64,000 nt of DNA from Fimbriimonas sp. GTDB taxonomy: Bacteria; Armatimonadota; Fimbriimonadia; Fimbriimonadales; Fimbriimonadaceae. The DNA is taken from NCBI GenBank assembly GCA_031292555.1, contig JARLGV010000095.1, positions 1 to 64,000 on the forward strand, in the 5' to 3' direction. The position numbers and the translations under genes are program-made. Below, in pieces: positions 9,507 to 18,742 of the stretch; within the stretch, counting starts at the first letter, position 1, and each line of letters begins with the position of its first letter. Under the pieces are notes generated by a model. That model did no database searches. It was not told where the DNA came from and saw only the letters and a list, made by a program, of their open reading frames with translations.

Positions 9507-10412
9507 ATGATGCGCTCTCCACGACTACAGATTGTTTTCCCGTGGATGATGTTCGCGGTGTTCGTTGGCTATGTGTTCGGATGGATGGCCGGCGGGCGTG
9601 AATACGTCTTGGCCGGAGAGCTTCGTGACCGGGGTGTAGTGACGCAGGGCCAGATCCAAACAGTCACCAATGGCGACAGCCTTAACAGTCCCTCCGCCTC
9701 CTATCAATTTGAAGTCAATGGTTCGTCGGTCTCCGGCTTTAGTCATATCGGGCGATCCCTTCGAAATCAGCTTGGGCCGGGCAGTCAGGTGAGGGTGCTC
9801 TACCTGGCCGAGGATCCGCATAAGTCCGGGATCGATCTTGAAGGCATGGCCGAGTCGGGTCGACATTCCATCCAGATCGCACTCGTGATCGAGGTAGTGA
9901 TCGGTGCGTTTTTTCTAGCCATGATGTTCACGAAAGCAGCGCCGAGATCCTATGGAATCACCGCGTCGCGTTCGAACCCGACGAAGGGAAGTTATGCCGT
10001 CGGCATGGTGATCCTTTCGATCATGCTGTCATTCGGAGTGCTGATGCTCTTCGGCGCGGCGCTTCCCGACTTTCAAAAGGCGCGCCTTCTCAACCAGTCA
10101 CCCGAGGCTGCGGTGGGGCAGATCACCGACGTCCATACTCGCTCAAAGGGACGCGGACTCTACGCCCAGTACTCGTTCAAGGTCGGCGACGCCTACTACC
10201 ACGGATCCTTCGACTATCAGGGCAGCTACGGCGACCGGGGATCGGTCGAGGTCTACTATCTCCCGTCGGACCCGAGTTACTCAGCTCCCTATCCGCTGGC
10301 AAAACTGGCCAATGCACGATTCGGACTCTACTTCCTAAGCGTCTGGAATCTGGTGATTCTGGCCATCATCGCCGCCGTCTATCGCAGATGGCGCTCGGCA
10401 CGCACTATCTGA
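9507..10412 (+). CDS. DUF3592-type membrane protein with duplicated module
   Basis: Integral membrane protein of about 301 residues; ATG at 9507 is preferred over an in-frame TTG at 9471. It contains two copies of a DUF3592-like extracytoplasmic module: 'RGVVTQGQIQTV...YQFEVNGSSVSGFSHIGRSL...SQVRVLYLAEDP' and 'AAVGQITDVHTRSKGRGLYAQYSFKVGDAYYHGSFDYQG...GSVEVYYLPSDPSY'. Each is framed by TM helices (near the N-terminus, around the middle, and near the C-terminus before a basic end). The role of the family is unknown. No operon partner; the downstream neighbour converges. Confidence 0.65.
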   Translation: MMRSPRLQIVFPWMMFAVFVGYVFGWMAGGREYVLAGELRDRGVVTQGQIQTVTNGDSLNSPSASYQFEVNGSSVSGFSHIGRSLRNQLGPGSQVRVLYLAEDPHKSGIDLEGMAESGRHSIQIALVIEVVIGAFFLAMMFTKAAPRSYGITASRSNPTKGSYAVGMVILSIMLSFGVLMLFGAALPDFQKARLLNQSPEAAVGQITDVHTRSKGRGLYAQYSFKVGDAYYHGSFDYQGSYGDRGSVEVYYLPSDPSYSAPYPLAKLANARFGLYFLSVWNLVILAIIAAVYRRWRSARTI

Positions 10413-10428
10413 CCTGATCGAGGCGGCC

Positions 10429-10923
10429 TCAGCGGAAGTTCACGAAGTCGACCGGGTAGGCAAGGTCGAGCGACTTGACGTATGTGATCGCTTTCTGAAG
10501 GTCGTCTTTGCTCTTCGAACTGACGCGCACTTCGTCGCCCTGGATTTGAGCCTGTACTTTGAGGCCTTTGTCTTTGATCTGCTTCACGAGTGCTTTGGCC
10601 TTGTCTTGCTCGATCCCCTGCTTCAGGTTGAGCTTCATCTTTAGCGTAAGCCCGGTTGCCGGCTCCGGTTTGCCCCAGTCGATGTGGCGGGCGTCGACGC
10701 CGCGCTTGATCAACTTGCTAAACACGATATCCTTGACCTGCTCCATCTTGAACTCGTCGTCCGCGATGAGCGTGATGTCGTTCTTCTCGTGGAGGATTTC
10801 CGATTTCCCGCCCCGAAAGTCGTATCGGTTGGCGAGTTCCTTCTGGGCCTGATCGATCGCGTTCTTGACCTCCATGAGGTCGGCGCGGGACACGATGTCG
10901 AACGAAAAATCAGGCGCTGCCAT
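10429..10923 (-). CDS. yajQ: YajQ family nucleotide-binding protein
   Basis: 164 residues matching the YajQ/DUF520 family throughout: 'PDFSFDIVSRADLMEVKNAIDQAQKELANRYDFRG', 'DEFKMEQVKDI' and 'VQAQIQGDEVRVSSKSKDDLQ'. Family members bind nucleotides, and some bind cyclic di-GMP as effectors. The length equals the usual ~160 aa. The start codon shares one base with the stop of the upstream 110-aa gene, so the two are probably co-transcribed. No cyclic di-GMP turnover enzyme is seen nearby. Confidence 0.95.
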   Translation of the reverse strand: MAAPDFSFDIVSRADLMEVKNAIDQAQKELANRYDFRGGKSEILHEKNDITLIADDEFKMEQVKDIVFSKLIKRGVDARHIDWGKPEPATGLTLKMKLNLKQGIEQDKAKALVKQIKDKGLKVQAQIQGDEVRVSSKSKDDLQKAITYVKSLDLAYPVDFVNFR

Positions 10924-11255
10924 CAGGCGTTCTCCAGATCCGTCGCTTGGACGAGTAACACGTACTGGGCCTTGAAGGCTAATTCGGGTTCAGTCAGGTT
11001 TCGTTTTTGCTCCTGAGGCAATCCCTCAAGAAACTTGTCTTTCATCCGCTCAGTCGACTTGGTATGGACGTCGAGCGTAACTTTGCTCATGCTGGACGGG
11101 TCCACCTTGACTGCGATCTCGGTATCGCTGTAGACACTCTCAATCGTCCCCGTAAGGCCCGCCATATGCTCGAAATAGCGGTTCTTCTTCCGGTCTTCTT
11201 CCGTAACGTCCCGCGCGATCACGCGAACATGGTCGCCTTCCTTCCACTTTGGCAT
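10923..11255 (-). CDS. Small SH3/KOW-like hypothetical protein
   Basis: 110-residue soluble protein. The N-terminal ~55 residues read as a small beta-barrel of KOW/SH3 type ('WKEGDHVRVIARDVTEED', 'AGLTGTIESVYSDTEIAVKVD'). The remainder is charged and probably helical. It abuts yajQ with a one-base overlap, suggesting an operon. The family is not recognised; an RNA- or protein-binding role would be a guess from the fold alone. Confidence 0.6.
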   Translation of the reverse strand: MPKWKEGDHVRVIARDVTEEDRKKNRYFEHMAGLTGTIESVYSDTEIAVKVDPSSMSKVTLDVHTKSTERMKDKFLEGLPQEQKRNLTEPELAFKAQYVLLVQATDLENA

Positions 11256-11320
11256 GAACCCATTTTACCTCCTCGGGGTTGCGGGTCCATTTGACGTCAC
11301 TGCGGCAAAGCGTGGGCGGG

Positions 11321-13228
11321 CTAGTGGAGCACTCGCGCGTTTACAAGTTGTTCTGCTTCTTTGACGATGTGATCCGCGCATAGGCCGCAATCTCGGCGGA
11401 TCAGCGCTTGGGCCCCGTGTTCGACGAATTGGTCGGGGATTGCTAGCACCGTATGCGGGCAATGGCCGAGACCTGCCTCCTGCACAACGCGGCGAACCAT
11501 CTCCCCGAAACCGCCCGGCTGCACATTCTCCTCGATCGTGATTAGCCGACCCGTTTGGCGAACCGAATCGCAGATTGTTTCGGCGTCGATCGGTTTGGTG
11601 AACCGAGCGTTGATGACCGTCGCCTCGATCCCCAATCCCTCTAGTGCTTGGGCGGCCGCCCACGCTTCTCCGACCATCGAACCGAGAGCGCAAAGCGTTA
11701 CCGCGTCGTCACGGTCCTTGGCGACTCGAAGCACCTCGGCACGGCCAAGCGCTATCGGCGACCGGGACTCCGGAAGACGGTCGTCGCTGGACCCTCTCGG
11801 ATATCGCACCGCCGTCGGATGCTCGTCGAAGCCGGCCATCCAGCGACACATTTCACCAAGCTCCGTGGTGTCCCGCGGGGCAAGGAGCACGATATTTGGA
11901 ATCAGTGATAGGAATGAGATATCGAATGCACCGTGATGGGTTGGCCCGTCGTCGCCGACCAGTCCCGCACGGTCGAGGAAGAACCTCACCGGTAGGTTCT
12001 GGATGCACACGTCGTGGAGGACTTGGTCGAAGCCGCGCTGAAGGAACGTCGAGTAGATCGCACAGAATGGCTTCATGCCGTTTGCGGCCATTCCCGCCGC
12101 AAAAGTAACCGCATGCTGCTCGGCGATGCCGGTATCGAAGTAGCGGCCCGGGTAGGCCTTCTGGAACTTGGTTAGGCCGGTGCCGTCGGGCATCGCCGCC
12201 GTAATGGCGACCACTTTCGGGTCCGCATCGGCAGCTTCGATGGCAGCGTCACCGAATGCTTGGGTAAACGTGACTGGTCCCGCCGCCTTCACCATCTCGT
12301 TCGATTCCAGGTCGAATGGGATCACCCCATGCCATTTGCGGGCGTCCTCCTCTGCGACTGGGTATCCCTTGCCCTTTACGGTGATTGCGTGGACGAAGAC
12401 GGGGAAGTTGAGTTCCCGGATGTTTCGGAACACCTCTAGAAGGGTTGGAAGGTCGTGACCGTCCACCGGCCCGATGTATTCGAATCCGATCTCCTCGAAG
12501 ATTGTGCCGGTCTCATGAGGCGCCAAGTAATGGGTGATGCCGTGGCGGAAGCCGGCCGCCATACGGGTTACCGGATCGGGCATCTTCTCGACCACCGTTC
12601 TTGCGCGGCGAGCCAAGCTTTGCAATTGGGGCCGAGAGCGCAGTTTGGAGAGATAGTTCGTCAAGGCGCCGACGTTTGGCGCGATCGACATGCGGTTGTC
12701 ATTGAGGACCACTGCAAAATCGCTCTGCATCTCGCCTGCGTGGTTCAGCGCCTCCCAACTCATCCCTGAAGCGATCGCGGCGTCGCCGGTCACCGCAATC
12801 ACTTTCTCTTTGGTACCGAGCAGATCGCGGGAAGCGGCGAACCCGAGTGCGGCAGAGATCGCTGTACCGGCGTGGCCCGCACCGAATACGTCCAGCTCAT
12901 GTTCGTCGCGCTTGAGGAATCCGCTCAGGCCTTTATATTTGCGAAGCGTCTCGAAGCGATCTAGTCGGCCGGTGAGGAGCTTGTGCGGATAGGCCTGATG
13001 GCCCGTATCCCAGATCACCTTGTCGGGCGGGACCGAATATGCGGCGTACATCGCGACCGTGAGTTCTACTGTTCCCAGATTCGAGCTGAGGTGCCCGCCC
13101 GTCTTGCTCACGTTGTCCAGAATGGCGTTGCGAACCTCATCCGCAACTTCTTGCAGTTCCTTGTCGGTAAGCCGATGAAGGTCAGATGGTTGCACGATCT
13201 GGGACAAGTACCGATAAGGTGATTCCAT
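11321..13228 (-). CDS. dxs: 1-deoxy-D-xylulose-5-phosphate synthase
   Basis: First enzyme of the MEP isoprenoid pathway: condenses pyruvate and glyceraldehyde 3-phosphate using thiamine diphosphate. The 635-residue length is typical. Visible features include 'DTGHQAYPHKLLTGR', the ThDP motif 'GDAAIASGMSWEALNHAGE...NDNRMSI', 'GPVDGHDLPTL', and the central domain 'DTGIAEQHAVTFAAGMA' followed by the transketolase C-terminal domain. The usual GDGA is GDAA here, a small deviation. No other MEP genes are adjacent. Confidence 0.96.
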   Translation of the reverse strand: MESPYRYLSQIVQPSDLHRLTDKELQEVADEVRNAILDNVSKTGGHLSSNLGTVELTVAMYAAYSVPPDKVIWDTGHQAYPHKLLTGRLDRFETLRKYKGLSGFLKRDEHELDVFGAGHAGTAISAALGFAASRDLLGTKEKVIAVTGDAAIASGMSWEALNHAGEMQSDFAVVLNDNRMSIAPNVGALTNYLSKLRSRPQLQSLARRARTVVEKMPDPVTRMAAGFRHGITHYLAPHETGTIFEEIGFEYIGPVDGHDLPTLLEVFRNIRELNFPVFVHAITVKGKGYPVAEEDARKWHGVIPFDLESNEMVKAAGPVTFTQAFGDAAIEAADADPKVVAITAAMPDGTGLTKFQKAYPGRYFDTGIAEQHAVTFAAGMAANGMKPFCAIYSTFLQRGFDQVLHDVCIQNLPVRFFLDRAGLVGDDGPTHHGAFDISFLSLIPNIVLLAPRDTTELGEMCRWMAGFDEHPTAVRYPRGSSDDRLPESRSPIALGRAEVLRVAKDRDDAVTLCALGSMVGEAWAAAQALEGLGIEATVINARFTKPIDAETICDSVRQTGRLITIEENVQPGGFGEMVRRVVQEAGLGHCPHTVLAIPDQFVEHGAQALIRRDCGLCADHIVKEAEQLVNARVLH

Positions 13229-13424
13229 AAGAGCGCCTCTTAGTCATACGTTGAAACGAATCTCGCCGTTGTTGCGGTTCCTAACCATCATATCGGCAGA
13301 ATGGCCCGTTCCATGGCACTCGTTACAAAATGAGGATGGTATCACTAAGAATGGCCGCTAAGTTTTGTGGTGGCAATGCGCGAACGAAACCGGCATCGAA
13401 AAGAGTCGAGTCAAAGGTAACAGA

Positions 13425-13844
13425 ATGGCGAGCGAACCGAAGACGATCCTTTTGGTCGAAGATAATGCGGATGACGAACAACTGACCTTACGGGCACTCC
13501 GACAGAGTGAGATCCCGAACATGATTCGCGTGGCCCGCGATGGCGCTGAAGCGATCGACTACTTGTTTGGACCGGGCGTCGTGAACCTCCCCGACCTAGT
13601 TCTTCTCGACCTGAAACTCCCCAAGATCAGTGGCCTCGAAGTCTTGAGCCGCATCCGCTCAGAACAGAAGTCCCGGGCACTTCCGGTTGTCGTGCTGACG
13701 TCCTCCGACGAAGAGCGTGACATCGTTATGAGCTACGATTTGGGAGCGAATTCCTACATTCGAAAGCCGGTCGATTTCGACGAGTTCATCGACGCAGTTC
13801 GTCAGTTGGGGCTCTATTGGCTCGTACTGAATCGAGCAAAGTAG
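13425..13844 (+). CDS. Single-domain response regulator, Rcp/CheY-like
   Basis: 139-residue receiver domain with no output domain. The ATG at 13425 is chosen because AAAGG lies 7 bases upstream and the fold starts there ('KTILLVEDNADDEQLTLRALRQ'). The acidic pocket and phosphoacceptor Asp62 ('LVLLDLKLPKISG'), the switch 'VVLTSSDEERD' and Lys in 'SYIRKPVDFDEF' are all present. This is the Rcp type that commonly partners phytochrome-like or DLRAPL-type histidine kinases. The nearest such kinase is at 3476-4495, not adjacent, so pairing is speculative. Confidence 0.9.
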   Translation: MASEPKTILLVEDNADDEQLTLRALRQSEIPNMIRVARDGAEAIDYLFGPGVVNLPDLVLLDLKLPKISGLEVLSRIRSEQKSRALPVVVLTSSDEERDIVMSYDLGANSYIRKPVDFDEFIDAVRQLGLYWLVLNRAK

Positions 13845-13855
13845 CCGTCTAAACC

Positions 13856-14749
13856 TTACCGATCGACGTCCTCCAGCCAGGCGCGGATTGCGTCCCCCGG
13901 GGTCATGCTCGTAGGGGGCAAGAGTTCGAAGACAGGAATGCCTTCCCACATCCCTTTGTCGAATCCTCCGTCCGCCGCCTGGAATAGCGCCTTTGGCGAC
14001 CCAAACCGATCGCCTAGTTTGGTGACGTCGCCGACCAGCACCGTCTGGCACACAGTCAGCAGAAAGCGTTCGGCGCCGTTCGAATCCTCGTCGAACAAAC
14101 CGGAAATCTCATATTCCGGCATCGCAAATTTCTGCATGCCCAGTGTGTAGGCGTGAATCCCGTCCGGCTTCGTCGCGAATCGAACCGCGACATGCTCCCG
14201 AACATCGACTAACGGGTGAATGCGCTTCGTCTCGATGACGTTTTCAGGCAGCCGGTACCGTTCGCAAATGGAATCGGCGATGACGCCTTCGGTCAACGTT
14301 GCCAACCGAACCGCGACGCCCAGGAAGAAATCCAGCGCCGGGTAGACCCCAGGATCGTGGGATTCGAACGTGAGTTGTGCAATCGTCCAGGTAGCACGAA
14401 GGCGAGAGATCACCTCTGGATCCTCGTCTCGGGCAAGCTGGCTGCGGGCATACATCTCTGGATCGTAGGCGGCCTCCTCCTTGCTCATTACAAGCATGCG
14501 CAGCACTGTCTTGCGGTCGTTCGATGCAATCGCATACGGACCCAATCGCATGGGTTCCACTAGAAGCGACTTATCGGACGAACCTCCCAGCGGTACGCCT
14601 AGGCCCGTCGCCGCAGCGCCTGCGCCGGATGGATTGGCGACCTCGGCAATTGCCGGCAGCACCGATCGGGTTGAAAGGATCGTCAGGTAATAGCCTCGAC
14701 TTATCCCGTATCCAGGGGTCTTCGGCTTCGAGAAGGGCCATGCTCGCAT
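13856..14749 (-). CDS. Hypothetical protein, 297 aa
   Basis: Soluble protein with ATG at 14749; no signal peptide or clear TM helix. The N-terminal part begins 'MRAWPFSKPKTPGYGISRGYYLTILSTRSVLP', then a Gly/Ala-rich stretch and a central region 'PALDFFLGVAVRLATLTEGVIADSICERY', reminiscent of proteins that compare numerical or monitoring data, but no family is recognised. The last residues lie 11 bp from the convergent response regulator. Function unknown. Confidence 0.55.
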   Translation of the reverse strand: MRAWPFSKPKTPGYGISRGYYLTILSTRSVLPAIAEVANPSGAGAAATGLGVPLGGSSDKSLLVEPMRLGPYAIASNDRKTVLRMLVMSKEEAAYDPEMYARSQLARDEDPEVISRLRATWTIAQLTFESHDPGVYPALDFFLGVAVRLATLTEGVIADSICERYRLPENVIETKRIHPLVDVREHVAVRFATKPDGIHAYTLGMQKFAMPEYEISGLFDEDSNGAERFLLTVCQTVLVGDVTKLGDRFGSPKALFQAADGGFDKGMWEGIPVFELLPPTSMTPGDAIRAWLEDVDR

Positions 14750-14843
14750 AGGTTGAAACGTCCGCCTCGACTCTGCCCGTCGAGTACCCGATTATGACTA
14801 TGAGCAGCGGCCAGGAGATACGATGGCGAGCTGCTCGCCGCCC

Positions 14844-16067
14844 TCAGTCGGCAGGTTGGAGGGCATTGGCCTCGAATCGGGGCCAGAACTTCGGGCTGAG
14901 CGCCAGCAGCCAGATTCCCGGGCAGCGACTCTTGACCGCCTTGGACACGGGGATCGCGGAGCCGTCCTGCCGAATCGCGCTCCACCGATCCTCATTTCCC
15001 GTCACGTAGTGGATCAGCTTGAACGGATCGACCGCGTCCAAGAAGGCACCCGAGTGATCGGTCAAACGCATCCCATTCGGCATTCGAATCGTGACATGCC
15101 AGCGTGTCCATTTCGATCCCAGTCGCCGAGCCCACTCGGCGACTTCTTCCCCGTCGTAAAAGGTGATGTACAGCGATGTGACCAAATACGAGAACAGGGG
15201 GATATTCATGCTGTAGTCGATGTACCCATGAAGGATCAAGCCGGCCAGCAGCACCCAACCACGGAGGGGCCGGAAGAATACGAGGGTCCCGAGGGCGAAT
15301 TCAACGGCAAGCGTTGCATAGGTCGTGACATAGACCACAGGCACTTGGTTCATGAATGCCGGAACCGGAAAGCGATGAAACTCCGCTAAGCGTGCGGGAT
15401 ACCAGTTGGCTGTGCCATTCTGCCAAAGGTGTCCGCCCCACTTCGTCCATGTGGTCGTCAAATACAGTAGTGCCGTGTTGTAGGCGATCAGCCTCTGCGG
15501 CCACATCGACACCATGACGGGAGGCAAGGCTACTTTCCCTTTGAGGATGCCGATGAGCCGGTCGAGCGAACAGGCCGCCCCGCTCGGGGCAATGGCCAAA
15601 TAGAGGGAGGCAAGCCGGACCACTGTGTCGCCGCCATGCAAGATCGCCGAATTCCGATGGTGGAGCGACACGACGCCAACCGCCAGAATGATCGAACTCA
15701 GCCGAGTCCAAAGGCCCAGGCACGTTAGCAACGCGGCTAGGGCAGTAAGGGAGAACACAGCCAGCGATACTTGATCGTTCGTCACTCCGCTCAGGACGTC
15801 GATGCGCGGTAAGGACCAGCCGGTACCAAACCCGACCGGGACACGCGGCCACAGGAATCGGGCGCCCATCCACGCGGGCACATATCCCCGCTCGCTGAAC
15901 CACGTGCTCCAGTCGTACGAAAGGAGATGGAAATTGCACAGAATGAGGAAGCCGCTTACGATCCGGAACACGCCCAGCGCGGCCGGCGAGCCGAAGCCAA
16001 ACCAGTATCGGTCGAGGGTCCGAATCGTGTCCCGCAGGCCGCCGGAAGAGGTCGCCTGGGGGGTCAC
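14844..16067 (-). CDS. HTTM-domain membrane protein
   Basis: 407-residue multi-pass membrane protein of the HTTM family, related to the membrane domain of vitamin K-dependent gamma-carboxylase. The opening 'RYWFGFGSPAALGVFRIVSGFLILCNFHLLSYDW' and 'WTRLSSIILAVGVVSLHHRNSAILHGGDTVVRL' (hydrophobic helix followed by an HRN segment) are characteristic. The GTG start overlaps the stop of the upstream 224-aa gene (GTGA), so the two are translationally coupled. The biochemical role of bacterial HTTM proteins is not established; a small-molecule or protein modification at the membrane is possible. Confidence 0.82.
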   Translation of the reverse strand: MTPQATSSGGLRDTIRTLDRYWFGFGSPAALGVFRIVSGFLILCNFHLLSYDWSTWFSERGYVPAWMGARFLWPRVPVGFGTGWSLPRIDVLSGVTNDQVSLAVFSLTALAALLTCLGLWTRLSSIILAVGVVSLHHRNSAILHGGDTVVRLASLYLAIAPSGAACSLDRLIGILKGKVALPPVMVSMWPQRLIAYNTALLYLTTTWTKWGGHLWQNGTANWYPARLAEFHRFPVPAFMNQVPVVYVTTYATLAVEFALGTLVFFRPLRGWVLLAGLILHGYIDYSMNIPLFSYLVTSLYITFYDGEEVAEWARRLGSKWTRWHVTIRMPNGMRLTDHSGAFLDAVDPFKLIHYVTGNEDRWSAIRQDGSAIPVSKAVKSRCPGIWLLALSPKFWPRFEANALQPAD

Positions 16068-16738
16068 TCGTACCGCTCCCGAAACTGCTTAAGGCTCGCC
16101 TGGTCCACAAAATACTCGTAGAACATGAAGCTCTTGTAGTCCACGTTTTGAGGCTGTCCTGGTCCCATAACGACGCGCCAGTGGCGATAGAGCTTTACCG
16201 CAACCGGCGGGTTTTTCGGGTTGTCGAACATGCTGGCGATGTGGAATCCGAACTGGGGCCAGAGGAACTTGAATTTATCGTCTCCTGCCCGCTCGAAGAA
16301 CTTTCGGTACCGCTCCTTGACGTGCTTCTCGGGAATCGAGAGCAGGAACATGCGCGGATACTGGTAATACTTCTGTGAGCCGTCGCGGAAGATGACGATG
16401 GCATCGCCCCAGGTGTCGTTTTGCGCAGGATCGGGAGCAAACATATCCCAGTACTGCCAGAAACCCGAGATCATCAAGTAATCGGTGAACGGGGTGAAGT
16501 TCTTAAGATAAAGCTTGTTCCAATACGGAATCCACTGAGTGCCAGCGGGAGTGACCTTGCCGGTGTCGACCGCCGTAGGAGGGTTCGGAATTGCCCAGGA
16601 CGTGATGGCAAGGATGTGAAAGAGCACAAACAACTTGACCCAAAGCGATACTTTGGGACGGGCTTGTTGGTGTTCCCCGGAATCCGGGGCAAGTTCCTGG
16701 GACATCGATGTACTTGTAAATAACGACGGGGACGGCAT
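16064..16738 (-). CDS. Membrane-anchored partner of HTTM protein
   Basis: 224 residues with one N-terminal TM helix (about residues 32-48, 'LFVLFHILAITSWAIP') and a long extracytoplasmic portion rich in aromatics ('FWQYWDMFAPDPAQNDTWGDAIVIF'). It shares a 4-bp overlap with the HTTM gene. The 'W.MF.P.P' motif after a TM anchor recurs in proteins encoded next to HTTM genes, in my recollection, supporting a two-component membrane complex. The ATG at 16738 has no strong ribosome site; Met12 is an alternative start. Confidence 0.7.
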   Translation of the reverse strand: MPSPSLFTSTSMSQELAPDSGEHQQARPKVSLWVKLFVLFHILAITSWAIPNPPTAVDTGKVTPAGTQWIPYWNKLYLKNFTPFTDYLMISGFWQYWDMFAPDPAQNDTWGDAIVIFRDGSQKYYQYPRMFLLSIPEKHVKERYRKFFERAGDDKFKFLWPQFGFHIASMFDNPKNPPVAVKLYRHWRVVMGPGQPQNVDYKSFMFYEYFVDQASLKQFRERYE

Positions 16739-16763
16739 AGTTGCCGCCCCGCGTTGGTGCGTC

Positions 16764-18599
16764 TTATCGCTCGATTTCGCTCAATACAGGTTCCAACTCC
16801 TCGTTGGGACCGATCGCTTCGCGGATCTGCTTTGCTAAATCGCGCGCTTCCTGAACCTGACCGACCCGCTTGGCGGCCAGCGCCAGATTGATGTGGATCG
16901 GCAACGAGTTCGGATTGTGGGTGGCCGCGTACTTCATGAGTTGATACGCCTCGTCTGCCTTGTTCTGGCCGTGCAACGCGTTGACTAACTCGCCGTAACC
17001 CGGCTCGCATCCCGGATACAACTCCAGGAGCCTTCTCGCCGCTTCTTCCGCTTCGGTGAACTGCTGGGTGGCGTTATAGGCCGAACTGAGCATCGCCCAC
17101 AGCTTCCAATAGTCGGCAAGCCAGTTGCGTAACGGCTTGAGCGAACTGATCGCGCCCTGCATGTCTCCCGATTCCATCTTCATCCGAGCCGCTTCCACGT
17201 TCTCGACGCGCTTGGGCTGCTCTAGCTCGATGAGCCGGGCAAGCGCCTGGGCTCGGGTGTTCGGGTCGGGATTGCTGGCCAAGATGTCCTTCATGACCTG
17301 CGGGACCTCGAATTCGCGCCCGGCCGCTTCCAGCGTCTGCGCGTACTCCGTGAGTACCTGAATATCGTTCGGCGCAACGTCCAGGATGTCTTCGTAGAAG
17401 TCCATCGCCCGGTCGAGGTCGCCCTTCTTAACGAGCCAAGGCGCATAGAACCGCTTGACGACGAGGTTCTCGTCGACGATCTCCAGCGCGTGTTCGAACG
17501 CCTTTTCGGCATCGTCCTGCTTGTCGATCTGGAAGAGCGCAACCGCGTACTTGGCGTGAGCAGCCGCATTCTGCGGGTTCTCGTCGACGACTCCCTTCCA
17601 GAGAGGCACTACCTCGTGGGCCCTTCCGGTTTGAGTGAGAACCATCGCAAGATAATCGCCCGAGGGCTTGTCGTCGCCCTCCATGGTGAAGGCTCTTCGG
17701 AAGTTCCTCTCGGCGTTCACCGGCATTCCCAACTGCAACTGGACGATGCCCAGTCGCGCGTAGATTGCGGGGTCCTCGGTTTCGAGGGTGAGCGCCTTCT
17801 CGTAGAAATCGGCCGCTTTCGAGAGTGAGTTGACCGTCTGGTGTAGCTCGCCCAAGGCGAAGAAAGCGAGAAACTGGGTCGGTACCAGGGCAGACAGCTT
17901 GGCAAGCGCTTCATCCATCATCTCGAAAGTGCCGATTCGGAAGTGAGCGCATGCTCGGGCGAACTGGACGAGCACTTGATACGGGCCGTTGAACGTCTTG
18001 TCCATCTCGACCGATTCGAGCAAGGCGTCGAGCGCCGGCTGCGGCGAGAACTCGATTGCCACCATGCCATTGGCTTGCTGAACATGGCTGAGTGCGTCAT
18101 AACCCTCGAGGAACAGGAGGAACGCTTTGGGATCCGTCGTTCCGAACTCCATGCTCTCGCCGGCTAGAAACTCGGGAAGGCCGATCTCTGCCTGGTTGGC
18201 AAGGGTCTTGACGATCCAAAGAAGCTTGGAGAAAAGCTCATCGATTCCGAAGGTTGTAGACTCCTCGAAGAGAGGCTGGTCACTTTCCTTGCTGTGAAAT
18301 CGCAGAGTCAGATCGAAGGCATCGTCGGTCTGAGTAAGACTGCCATCCATCACCAAGTCGACTTGCGCTTGCGCGAACAGGTCGGTCAATTGCTCGTAGG
18401 GAAGCAGCCCGTTGCCGATGTTGACGAACGCCATCCGGGTTGTCCCGTCTGGCGCTTGAATCTGGGTCAGATAACTGACGGCATTGATGTCTGCTTGGGC
18501 ATGCGTGCGCAATTGCTCCGCAGCAAATGCGGCGAACTGTCGCCCGTAAGCAGCTTTGGTCCCTTCGGTGGCATTGAAGGGAAGGACGGCAACTTTCAT
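16764..18599 (-). CDS. TPR-repeat protein with FlgO/TolB-like N-terminal domain
   Basis: 611-residue soluble protein. The first ~140 residues form an alpha/beta domain ('MKVAVLPFNATEGTKAAYGRQFAAFAAEQL' then 'VDLVMDGSLTQTDDAFDLTLRFH') like that preceding TPRs in adenylate-cyclase-associated or FlgO-like proteins. From about residue 190 to the end it is tetratricopeptide repeats, e.g. 'PAIYARLGIVQLQLGMPVNAERNFRRAF' and 'AAAHAKYAVALFQIDKQDDAEKAFEHAL'. It lies 25 bp upstream of the HTTM pair on the same strand, so it may lead that operon. Likely a scaffold protein; partner unknown. Confidence 0.75.
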   Translation of the reverse strand: MKVAVLPFNATEGTKAAYGRQFAAFAAEQLRTHAQADINAVSYLTQIQAPDGTTRMAFVNIGNGLLPYEQLTDLFAQAQVDLVMDGSLTQTDDAFDLTLRFHSKESDQPLFEESTTFGIDELFSKLLWIVKTLANQAEIGLPEFLAGESMEFGTTDPKAFLLFLEGYDALSHVQQANGMVAIEFSPQPALDALLESVEMDKTFNGPYQVLVQFARACAHFRIGTFEMMDEALAKLSALVPTQFLAFFALGELHQTVNSLSKAADFYEKALTLETEDPAIYARLGIVQLQLGMPVNAERNFRRAFTMEGDDKPSGDYLAMVLTQTGRAHEVVPLWKGVVDENPQNAAAHAKYAVALFQIDKQDDAEKAFEHALEIVDENLVVKRFYAPWLVKKGDLDRAMDFYEDILDVAPNDIQVLTEYAQTLEAAGREFEVPQVMKDILASNPDPNTRAQALARLIELEQPKRVENVEAARMKMESGDMQGAISSLKPLRNWLADYWKLWAMLSSAYNATQQFTEAEEAARRLLELYPGCEPGYGELVNALHGQNKADEAYQLMKYAATHNPNSLPIHINLALAAKRVGQVQEARDLAKQIREAIGPNEELEPVLSEIER

Positions 18600-18742
18600 G
18601 GGGCGAGTTTACCGGGCAGAGGTGTCGCTCCGTTTGGTTTTCCGGTTGGGACCGGCTGCAAGGCTATCAATCCGACGACAGGGTTGCTTGTGAATTGACT
18701 TGCATTCGCCATCAAGCTCAAAAGCCTAACCAGTCCCATTCC

